A DNA stretch of 15,067 bases, taken from the NCBI GenBank assembly GCA_002350725.1, contig DEFJ01000032.1:1-15067 (forward strand), given 5' to 3'. The notes under the pieces were generated by a model. It was not told where the DNA came from and searched no databases. It saw only the letters and a list, made by a program, of their open reading frames with translations. The DNA is from Cyanobacteria bacterium UBA2855. Its GTDB lineage: Bacteria > Cyanobacteriota > Vampirovibrionia > Gastranaerophilales > Gastranaerophilaceae. Of the stretch, positions 1 to 5,184 are shown piece after piece (position 1 is the stretch's first letter; the number at the start of each line of letters is the position of its first letter). The translations under genes were made by a program, and so were the position numbers.

Positions 1-16
1 TGCCAGCACCTAATTT

Positions 17-58
17 AACAAAAAGCCAATTTGCAGGTTAGCAAATTGGTTTTTTGTT
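17..58 (+). terminator. Strong intrinsic terminator hairpin
   Basis: The arms at 17-34 and 41-58 pair over 18 positions, with only one G-T wobble, around the six-base loop AGGTTA. The core is CCAATTTGC/GCAAATTGG. A T-rich right arm and an A-rich left arm let it work in either direction. A possible upstream reading frame ends in TAA at 11-13, just before the hairpin, so it probably terminates a gene lying left of the window. Too little of that gene is present to identify it. Confidence 0.8.
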
Positions 59-60
59 AG

Positions 61-220
61 GGAAACCACCCAAAAGACCTTCCCCTCACGGGGAAGGTAG
101 GATGGGGTGTTAATAATGCCAATCCAAAAGTAATTTTCCCCCTCCCCGTCCGGGGAGGAATACAGTTATGCAGGGTTTGATTTCTCGCACAAAAATGAGG
201 TGCGTTAACACGCACCCTAC
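61..220. repeat. GC-rich cluster of short palindromes (REP/MITE-like)
   Basis: Three perfect short inverted repeats lie close together. ACCTTCCCC/GGGGAAGGT is at 77-98, CCTCCCCG/CGGGGAGG is at 141-158, and GGTGCGT/ACGCACC is at 199-216. The block is much richer in GC than the surrounding DNA and has no coding signature of its own up to about 167. Words of this kind (a CCTTCCCC/GGGGAAGG hairpin followed by GGATGGGG, and GGTGCGTTAA..CGCACC followed by CTAC) resemble dispersed extragenic palindromic repeats of bacterial genomes. The repeat assignment is inference, because only one copy lies in the window. Confidence 0.55.
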
Positions 221-437
221 TTCTATTACATATGATAATCCAAATATGCGAGATGAAGAATGTACTTATACTTTTAACAAGGATGGTAGTGCATCTTGTG
301 TTTCACATGCTTGGGGTACAAAAACTGAATTACCAAAAGGTTCATTCATAGATAATGGTAAGGATGCGCCGGAAAAAATGGTGGAGGATTATAAGGCATA
401 TTACAATTATTGCATGTTGCAAGGCAAGAAAAAATAA
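168..437 (+). CDS. Small hypothetical protein, 5' end probably rebuilt from repeat DNA
   Basis: This 89-aa frame has no family I recognise. About the first 17 residues are encoded within the palindromic repeat cluster, including the GGTGCGT/ACGCACC hairpin, while the rest looks like ordinary AT-rich coding sequence. The later part has several aromatic residues, three cysteines (in ECTY, SCVS and NYCM) and a Lys-rich end, as in a small exported or cysteine-containing domain, but no signal peptide precedes it. The apparent Shine-Dalgarno site, GGGGAGG at 152-158, is itself the right arm of the second palindrome. An internal ATG at 246 has no good ribosome site. The likeliest reading is the 3' remnant of a longer gene whose start was replaced by a repeat. 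A real short gene is possible. Confidence 0.35.
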   Translation: MQGLISRTKMRCVNTHPTSITYDNPNMRDEECTYTFNKDGSASCVSHAWGTKTELPKGSFIDNGKDAPEKMVEDYKAYYNYCMLQGKKK

Positions 438-493
438 TGCTGGGCGGTTGATTGAAACATAAATTGCTATTGAATAATTGAGTTGTAAACTCT

Positions 494-505
494 CCAAATA
501 TTTGG
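494..505. promoter_or_regulatory. 12-bp perfect palindrome upstream of pyrH
   Basis: CCAAATATTTGG is self-complementary over all 12 bases and sits about 80 bp upstream of the predicted pyrH -35 box. It could be an operator, but AT-rich palindromes of this size also arise by chance. The rest of 438-584 shows nothing recognisable. Confidence 0.2.
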
Positions 506-584
506 TGCGAAAAAATTACATCTTACCGAATTAGTAGTAACTTTACGGGCGTATATTGCATGCGCTCGCTATTATTATTCCCTC

Positions 585-613
585 TTTACAATCGTTGTGG
601 TTTAGGCTAATAT
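585..613 (+). promoter_or_regulatory. Sigma70-type promoter of the pyrH operon
   Basis: TTTACA (585-590) and TATAAT-like TAATAT (608-613) are separated by exactly 17 bases. Transcription would start near 620, giving a very short leader that contains the pyrH ribosome site AAAGAGGGA at 621-629. No other promoter is evident before 4167, so it probably drives the whole five-gene operon. Confidence 0.65.
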
Positions 614-634
614 TATAAGAAAAGAGGGATTTTT

Positions 635-1357
635 ATGGCAGATGGGTTAAAATATAAGAGGATTTTAATAAAGATTAGCGGAGAGGCACTTTTAGGGGAA
701 CAGCAGTTTGGTATTGACCAAAACCCTGTTCAAAAAATTGCCATGGAGATTAAAAAGGCAAAAGATTTAGGTGCTCAAATTGCTGTTGTTGTCGGCGGCG
801 GAAATATTTTTCGTGGAATGAAAAATAGTGCGAAGCTCGGTATGGATCAAGCCAGTGGCGATTATGTCGGCATGTTGGCAACTGTTATGAACGCTATTGC
901 TTTACAAAGCGCATTTAATCAAATAGGTGTGCCTTGCCGTGTTCAAAGTGCTTTAGCTATTAATCAGGTTGCAGAACCTTATATTCGTCATAGAGCAATC
1001 AGGCATTTAGAAAAAGGCAGAGTTGTGATATTTGCGGCAGGTACGGGTAATCCGTTTTTCACTACTGATACTGCAGCGGCTCTAAGAGCTTCGGAAATTG
1101 ATGCCGAGGCAATGTTGATGGCTAAAAACGGTGTAGACGGTGTTTATACTGATGATCCAAAAACAAATCCTGAGGCAAAGAAATTAGATAAAATTTCTTA
1201 TGATGATATTATCAAAAACGGGTTAAAGGTTATGGATACTGCGGCATGTGCTTTGTGTAAGCAAAATAATATTCCGATTATTGTATTTGATTTTGATTTG
1301 GATGACGGCGTTTCACAAATTTTGCACTCAAAAGATATTGGTACTTATATTAGTTAA
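635..1357 (+). CDS. pyrH: UMP kinase
   Basis: PyrH phosphorylates UMP to UDP with ATP in the cytoplasm, a committed step in pyrimidine nucleotide supply for RNA, DNA and nucleotide sugars. The 240 residues match the bacterial family's usual length and belong to the amino-acid-kinase fold. Visible landmarks are KISGEAL at residues 13-19 (phosphate-binding loop), GGGNIFRG at 54-61, the acidic residue in GDYVG near 76-79, and GTGNPFFTTD at 136-145, the UMP-binding signature. The ATG has a good AAAGAGGGA site five bases upstream. It is the first gene of the operon, followed 21 bases later by frr, an order conserved in many bacteria. Bacterial UMP kinases are typically hexameric, activated by GTP and inhibited by UTP. 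This is family knowledge and not seen here. Confidence 0.97.
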   Translation: MADGLKYKRILIKISGEALLGEQQFGIDQNPVQKIAMEIKKAKDLGAQIAVVVGGGNIFRGMKNSAKLGMDQASGDYVGMLATVMNAIALQSAFNQIGVPCRVQSALAINQVAEPYIRHRAIRHLEKGRVVIFAAGTGNPFFTTDTAAALRASEIDAEAMLMAKNGVDGVYTDDPKTNPEAKKLDKISYDDIIKNGLKVMDTAACALCKQNNIPIIVFDFDLDDGVSQILHSKDIGTYIS

Positions 1358-1378
1358 TTTATAAAGAAAGAGGTTAAT

Positions 1379-1957
1379 ATGTCTGAACTTTCAAGTGAAG
1401 CTTTAGAAGAATTATTTTTATTTGGCGAAGAAAAAATGGAAAAAGCTATTGCTCAATTAAAAAGAGAATTTGGTACAATCCGTTCAGGTCGTGCAAATCC
1501 TATGATTTTGGATAGAGTAATAGTTGAATATTATGGTGCGCCAACTCCATTAAGACAAATGGCTCAGGTATCCGTTCAAGAGGGTACAACTTTGGTAATT
1601 TCACCTTATGACAAAACTGTTTTGAAAGAAATTGAAAAAGCTATTATTAAGGCAGAAATTGGTATTACACCTAATAGTGACGGTATTTGTATAAGATTAC
1701 CGTTCCCGCCATTGACGGAAGAAAGAAGAAAAGAGCTTGCTAAGGAAGTTAAGAAGATTGGTGAAGATGCAAAAGTTGCAATCAGAAATATTCGTCGTGA
1801 TATGTCTGATGATTTGAAGAAAATTGAAAAAGATGAAAAATTACCGGAAGACGTAGTAAAAGATAATCAAGACGAAATTCAAAAATTAACCGATAAATAC
1901 GTTGGTATTATAGAAAGTTTAGTTTCAGAAAAAGAAAAAGAGGTTATGACGGTATAA
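1379..1957 (+). CDS. frr: Ribosome recycling factor
   Basis: RRF works with EF-G to split the post-termination ribosome so that subunits, tRNA and mRNA can be reused. The protein has 192 residues, slightly longer than the usual 185 because of an acidic N-terminal extension. It shows the family hallmark IRSGRANPMILD near residues 34-45, the domain II segment with YYGAPTPL and ISPYDK, and the long C-terminal helix (RRDMSDDLKKIEKDEKL). A Shine-Dalgarno site AAAGAGG at 1367-1373 lies five bases before the ATG. The stop codon overlaps the cdsA start by one base (TAATG), implying translational coupling. EF-G, its partner, is encoded in the same window on the other strand. Confidence 0.97.
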   Translation: MSELSSEALEELFLFGEEKMEKAIAQLKREFGTIRSGRANPMILDRVIVEYYGAPTPLRQMAQVSVQEGTTLVISPYDKTVLKEIEKAIIKAEIGITPNSDGICIRLPFPPLTEERRKELAKEVKKIGEDAKVAIRNIRRDMSDDLKKIEKDEKLPEDVVKDNQDEIQKLTDKYVGIIESLVSEKEKEVMTV

Positions 1958-2832
1958 TGTCAGACGAGATAAAAGGTTTAAACAAAAATGCTACAAGAAT
2001 GTTAACAGGATTTTTATTGGGTCTTGTTGTAATGTTATGTATAATGGCAGGCAAGCTTGTACTAATTGGGATGGTTCTTACTATTATGTTTGTGGCTACA
2101 AATGAGTATGTCAAAATATTAAAGCATAAAGGCTTTTTTCCAAGTATAAAAGTTATGATTTTGGCAGAATTTATTTTGGCGTGGGTTGCATATTATCAGA
2201 GATTTGATTTGGCGGCTCTTGTTTTAACCTTTTGTTCGATAATTTCATTTATGTGGGTTTTGTTTTGTGGTCGTCAACCATATATAGCCAATGTAGCCAC
2301 AACCCTTTTAGGTATAATATATTGCGGTTGGTTTCCGTTACACATCGTATTTTTAAGACATATGAGTTGTGACAGATTTGACAGCGGGTTAGGGTTTGTT
2401 GTTTTGATGTTTACGGCAATATTGCTTACGGATATTGGTGCATATTATATAGGCAGACACTTTGGAAAACGTAAGTTGGCTCCTGTAATTAGTCCGAATA
2501 AAACTGTTGAGGGTTCAATTGGTGGTGTTGTTTTTGCAATTTTGGGTGCTTGCGTAATTGGGTATTTTATTAATTTGGAATGGTATTTTTCTGTGATTGC
2601 AGGTTTATTATGCACGGTTTTTGCGCAAATTGGGGATTTAGCCGAGTCATTAATCAAACGTGATGCCGGTGTTAAGGATTCGGGGGATGTACTTCCCGGA
2701 CATGGCGGTTTTTTGGATAGAACAGACAGTTTTATTTTTACAATTCCTGTGATGTATTATTTTTGCGAATATTTTGTGTTCCATAATCAAATGATTATTG
2801 ATGCAATCAGATTTTTTAGAGGTCTGTTTTAA
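1957..2832 (+). CDS. cdsA: Phosphatidate cytidylyltransferase (CDP-diacylglycerol synthase)
   Basis: CdsA condenses phosphatidic acid with CTP to make CDP-diacylglycerol, the precursor of phosphatidylglycerol, cardiolipin and phosphatidylethanolamine, in the inner membrane. The 291-aa protein is mostly hydrophobic, with about seven or eight membrane segments. The C-terminal family signature is complete: SLIKRDAGVKDSG at residues 231-243, then PGHGG at 247-251 and LDRTDS at 253-258. SPNKTVEG at 179-186 is also typical. It overlaps frr by one base and rnc by one base (TAATG both times). Many bacteria have uppS between frr and cdsA and dxr after it; both are missing here. There is no separate Shine-Dalgarno-like site apart from purines in the end of frr, so coupling probably drives initiation. 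Confidence 0.95.
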   Translation: MSDEIKGLNKNATRMLTGFLLGLVVMLCIMAGKLVLIGMVLTIMFVATNEYVKILKHKGFFPSIKVMILAEFILAWVAYYQRFDLAALVLTFCSIISFMWVLFCGRQPYIANVATTLLGIIYCGWFPLHIVFLRHMSCDRFDSGLGFVVLMFTAILLTDIGAYYIGRHFGKRKLAPVISPNKTVEGSIGGVVFAILGACVIGYFINLEWYFSVIAGLLCTVFAQIGDLAESLIKRDAGVKDSGDVLPGHGGFLDRTDSFIFTIPVMYYFCEYFVFHNQMIIDAIRFFRGLF

Positions 2833-3533
2833 TGGTTGCGCATAGTGTCGAGAAAATATTTGGAATTAAAATTGTTTCTGAAAAAAATTATGAGCATGCT
2901 TTAACTCACCCGTCCTATACAAAAAATAAAGGTTTACCTTACGGTGAATGTTATGAGCGTTTGGAGTTTTTGGGTGATGCGGTATTAAAGCTTGCTGTAT
3001 CTAACATTTTATATCGTGAATATCCTGATTACACCGAGGGGCAGATGTCAAAAATTCGTTCAATAATTGTTTCCGATGCGGTGTTAGCAAAGATTGCTGA
3101 TGAAATTGGGTTAAGCAGCTTAATAATAGCTGATTCTCATGAGGTAAAACAGGGCATAAAGAAATTAGAATCTGTTACTGCGTGTGCGTTTGAGGCTGTT
3201 TTAGGTGCGTATTTTCTTGATGGTAAATTTAATGAATTATTAGAAGTTTTAGAACATCTTTTCAAAAATTATATCGTAGAGGTAGATAACAATTTTGAAA
3301 AGTATAATGCCAAGGCTATATTACAAGAATATACGCAAGGTAAAACAAAAGAAACTCCCGTATACAAGCTTGTGGAAACACAAGGCGCTGAACATAATAA
3401 AACATTTTTGGTGGAAGTTTCATATCGTGGAGAGGTTATTGCAACGGGTAGCGGCAAATCGAAGAAGGATGCAGAGCAGCATGCTGCATATTCAGCATGT
3501 GAAAAGTTAGGGGTTGTAAATGATTCAAAATAA
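2832..3533 (+). CDS. rnc: Ribonuclease III
   Basis: RNase III cleaves double-stranded RNA, processing rRNA precursors and some mRNAs. The 233 residues have the normal layout: a catalytic domain at about 5-150, with ERLEFLGDAVL at 42-52, and a double-stranded RNA-binding domain at about 158-228, ending with the SGKSKKDAEQHAA type helix. Glu45, Asp49, Glu69 (in EGQMSK) and Glu121 match known active-site positions. The second metal-binding motif reads TACAFEA (116-122) where the family normally has an Asp (ADxxEA), so Cys118 replaces a conserved metal ligand (E. coli Asp114). The codon is TGT at about 3183-3185. The gene overlaps cdsA by one base and rpe by 14 bases. The fold call is firm, but full catalytic competence is less certain. 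Confidence 0.95.
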   Translation: MVAHSVEKIFGIKIVSEKNYEHALTHPSYTKNKGLPYGECYERLEFLGDAVLKLAVSNILYREYPDYTEGQMSKIRSIIVSDAVLAKIADEIGLSSLIIADSHEVKQGIKKLESVTACAFEAVLGAYFLDGKFNELLEVLEHLFKNYIVEVDNNFEKYNAKAILQEYTQGKTKETPVYKLVETQGAEHNKTFLVEVSYRGEVIATGSGKSKKDAEQHAAYSACEKLGVVNDSK

Positions 3534-4167
3534 GATATTTATATCGCCGTCTATATTATCGGCTGATTTTGCAAATTTGGAGCGAGATATTAAAAGAGCA
3601 GAAAATGCAGGTGCAGATTGGCTTCATATTGATGTAATGGACGGGCATTTTGTGCCGAATATCACAATTGGAGTGCCTGTTACGGCATCTATAAAAAAAG
3701 TTGCAAAAGTGCCTTTGGATGTTCATTTGATGATTGAAAATCCCGACAAGTATATTGAGCCTTTTGCAAATGCGGGTGCAGATATTTTGACATTCCATTA
3801 TGAAGCTGTTGATGAAGCGAATATAAAGTCATTGATTGAAAAAATAAAGTCTTTTAATATGAAAGCCGGCATGTCTATAAAACCGAAAACGGCTCCTGAG
3901 GTTGCTTTTCCCTATTTAGATTATTTGGATATGTTACTTGTAATGACTGTTGAGCCGGGGTTTGGCGGTCAGAAATTTATGCCTGATTGCGCCGAAAAAA
4001 TCAAGTCCATTCGCCAAAAATCTTCTGATATTATTATTCAAGTGGATGGCGGTATCAATGCTGAAACAGGAAAAATATGTAAAGAATACGGTGCAAATTC
4101 GCTTGTTGCAGGAAATTACGTGTACAAGTCAGAAAATATTATAGAAGCTATTCAATCGTTAAAATAA
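3520..4167 (+). CDS. rpe: Ribulose-phosphate 3-epimerase
   Basis: Rpe interconverts ribulose-5-phosphate and xylulose-5-phosphate in the pentose phosphate pathway. The 215-aa length and TIM-barrel motifs are typical. PSILSADF is at residues 10-17, HIDVMDGHFVPN at 36-47 supplies the metal-binding His36 and catalytic Asp38, DVHLMI is at 67-72 with His69, VEPGFGGQ is at 144-151, and VDGGIN at 175-180 supplies catalytic Asp176. The start lies inside the end of rnc, 14 bases before its stop codon, with AGGGG about seven bases upstream. It is the last gene of the operon. No clear intrinsic terminator is seen in 4168-4212. Confidence 0.96.
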   Translation: MIQNKIFISPSILSADFANLERDIKRAENAGADWLHIDVMDGHFVPNITIGVPVTASIKKVAKVPLDVHLMIENPDKYIEPFANAGADILTFHYEAVDEANIKSLIEKIKSFNMKAGMSIKPKTAPEVAFPYLDYLDMLLVMTVEPGFGGQKFMPDCAEKIKSIRQKSSDIIIQVDGGINAETGKICKEYGANSLVAGNYVYKSENIIEAIQSLK

Positions 4168-4212
4168 TAAGAGTATTTATTTAAGTTGTTTTATTTGTTA
4201 AAGCAATATAAG

Positions 4213-4431
4213 CTAAAGTTCGACCTTAGATACATCAGTTAAGGTTGCAAAATCTATCTCTAACGCTGCTGCTATTTTTTCTAATGTAACAATGGTTGGT
4301 GATACACGTCCGCTTTCTATCTTCCATATGGCATTTCTGCTTAATCCTGCTTCAAGTGCAAGTCCTTCTTGCGAAAACCCCTTTTTTTGTCGTTCAAATT
4401 TAATTTTTAAGCAAATCTTTTCGTTTATCAT
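4213..4431 (-). CDS. Small XRE-family helix-turn-helix regulator
   Basis: This 72-residue protein is essentially one Cro/C1-type DNA-binding domain. It opens with a basic helix, then FSQEGLALEAGLSRN (positioning and turn), AIWKIESGRVSP (recognition helix region) and TLEKIAAALEI. Small stand-alone regulators of this kind include phage Cro-like proteins, controller proteins of restriction-modification systems and antitoxin-like regulators. No restriction, methylase or toxin gene is recognised beside it. It diverges from the 104-aa gene at 4532, and the 100 bp between them carry two matched 30-bp palindromes, one touching this start codon. That arrangement predicts repression of itself and its neighbour. 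No Shine-Dalgarno site precedes the ATG. The regulator call is strong; its targets are inferred. Confidence 0.85.
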   Translation of the reverse strand: MINEKICLKIKFERQKKGFSQEGLALEAGLSRNAIWKIESGRVSPTIVTLEKIAAALEIDFATLTDVSKVEL

Positions 4432-4460
4432 ACTAAAATAATATTCTTAACATTATAGTA
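4431..4460. promoter_or_regulatory. Operator O1 (imperfect 30-bp palindrome) at the XRE gene start
   Basis: The ends TACTAAAAT and ATTATAGTA are inverted half-sites in the same 30-bp spacing as the perfect palindrome at 4486-4515. Ten of 15 positions are symmetric. The left end covers the first base of the XRE start codon, and the minus-strand -10 box TATAAT (4457 to 4452) lies inside it. A protein bound here would block the XRE gene's own promoter. Its -35 is weak (best match TTGATT with a 20-base spacer). Confidence 0.6.
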
Positions 4461-4465
4461 TGCTA

Positions 4466-4494
4466 TTGACTTATTATAATCAATATACTATAAT
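4466..4494 (+). promoter_or_regulatory. Near-consensus promoter of the 104-aa gene
   Basis: TTGACT (4466-4471) and a perfect TATAAT (4489-4494) are separated by 17 bases. The predicted start is near 4501, giving a leader of about 31 bases. The -10 lies wholly inside the palindrome at 4486-4515, so the promoter should be strong when free and shut when the site is occupied. Confidence 0.75.
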
Positions 4495-4515
4495 AAACAT
4501 ATGTTTATTATAGTA
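4486..4515. promoter_or_regulatory. Operator O2: perfect 30-bp palindrome
   Basis: The left arm TACTATAATAAACAT is the exact reverse complement of the right arm ATGTTTATTATAGTA, with no unpaired centre. It overlaps the -10 box and predicted start site of the 104-aa gene. Its centre is 55 bp from that of O1, about five helical turns, so the two sites could be bound on one DNA face. Binding by the adjacent XRE protein is inference from position and symmetry. Confidence 0.75.
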
Positions 4516-4531
4516 ATCAAAGGCAATAGTA

Positions 4532-4846
4532 ATGTCTAAAAAATCATATGAAAAAGAGTTAGAAAATCTTTATAATTATAATTTACAAAAATATTACGAA
4601 GAATATTTTGTTGACAAAAATCTAAATGAAGCGATACATGGCAGAATAAGAGATTGCGTATTAAAACTTACAAAGACTTATGTAGATTTTTCTTTGTTAT
4701 GTGATTGTTTGGGTATAATTATTGATAATAAAGATTTACCGACTAAGTATAAAAAAGTTGCAAAAGAAACTTTAATTAGTATATATGAAATCAGGTCTGA
4801 TGTAGAAAATATAGTTACAAAAATATCTGAGTCGATAACAGTGTAA
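4532..4846 (+). CDS. Unknown small helical protein controlled by the divergent XRE gene
   Basis: No family is recognised for this 104-aa protein. It is highly charged, Tyr- and Lys-rich at the N-terminus (residues 1-30), probably all helical, with one moderately hydrophobic stretch (FSLLCDCLGIIID, about 53-65) too short and polar to be a clear membrane span. There is no signal peptide and no toxin or nuclease motif. The ATG has a CAAAGG site at 4518-4523, eight bases upstream. It is transcribed alone from a near-consensus promoter buried in a perfect palindrome, and a strong terminator follows at 4904-4932. The context suggests the effector or payload of a tiny regulated module, perhaps phage- or island-derived. 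The protein's job is unknown. Confidence 0.7.
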   Translation: MSKKSYEKELENLYNYNLQKYYEEYFVDKNLNEAIHGRIRDCVLKLTKTYVDFSLLCDCLGIIIDNKDLPTKYKKVAKETLISIYEIRSDVENIVTKISESITV

Positions 4847-4903
4847 TAGTATGTATACGTAGTTTTAGCCATATTGCTTATATTAAGGCATACTTATCCC
4901 AAC

Positions 4904-4932
4904 AAAAAAGAGGCTTTGTCAGCCTCTTTTTT
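4904..4932. terminator. Bidirectional intrinsic terminator
   Basis: AAAAAAGAGGCT (4904-4915) pairs perfectly with AGCCTCTTTTTT (4921-4932) around the loop TTGTC. The T-run on either strand fits termination of the 104-aa gene from the left and of fusA read-through from the right. Confidence 0.9.
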
Positions 4933-5184
4933 GCATTTGATTTTTCGCAAAATAACTTTATGCTTTGCTCGCTCCCGCTGTCTTGTCTTGGATTTTCTTT
5001 GCGCTCAGATAGTTTCGCCTTTATACCTTGCGGTATATCCGGCTCAATATCTTCGCTTACCGGACTCGTTTCACTCCGTCCGTCCGAAAATCCGCTGGTC
5101 GCTCGCGTTAAACGGCTACACAAATCTGCTTGCCCTGCTGACCGCAGGGCAACCTGTTTGTTTTAGCCTTTGCTCGCTCCCGCT
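4933..5184. repeat. GC-rich repeat block bounded by a 17-bp direct repeat at the fusA 3' end
   Basis: The 17-bp word CTTTGCTCGCTCCCGCT occurs at 4963-4979 and again at 5168-5184, 205 bp apart. The second copy lies inside fusA, covering most of its last six sense codons. The DNA between is clearly richer in GC than its neighbours. It contains a 9-bp stem hairpin (TTGCCCTGC/GCAGGGCAA, 5130-5152), a 6-bp stem (TATACC/GGTATA, 5022-5037) and words such as GGACTCGTTTCACTCCGTCC. No protein family is recognised in any frame, although the fusA frame stays open down to 4878. It looks like a dispersed intergenic repeat that inserted at, or recombined with, the fusA end. The hairpin may also help stop fusA transcription. 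Confidence 0.55.
5130..5152 (-). terminator. Hairpin just after fusA, possible terminator
   Basis: A perfect 9-bp GC-rich stem with loop TGACC begins ten bases beyond the fusA stop. On the minus strand it is not followed by a T-run, so it could be an RNA-stabilising 3' structure. The better terminator for fusA is at 4904-4932. Confidence 0.35.

Noticed and set aside
4213..4846. Restriction-modification controller or toxin-antitoxin pair
   Set aside because: The regulator resembles controller proteins in size, but no methylase, endonuclease or toxin motif is present, and the partner is divergent instead of co-transcribed.
4878..5123. 81-aa minus-strand ORF between the XRE module and fusA
   Set aside because: It runs through the repeat block and into a perfect terminator hairpin, has no ribosome site and no family; treated as repeat DNA.
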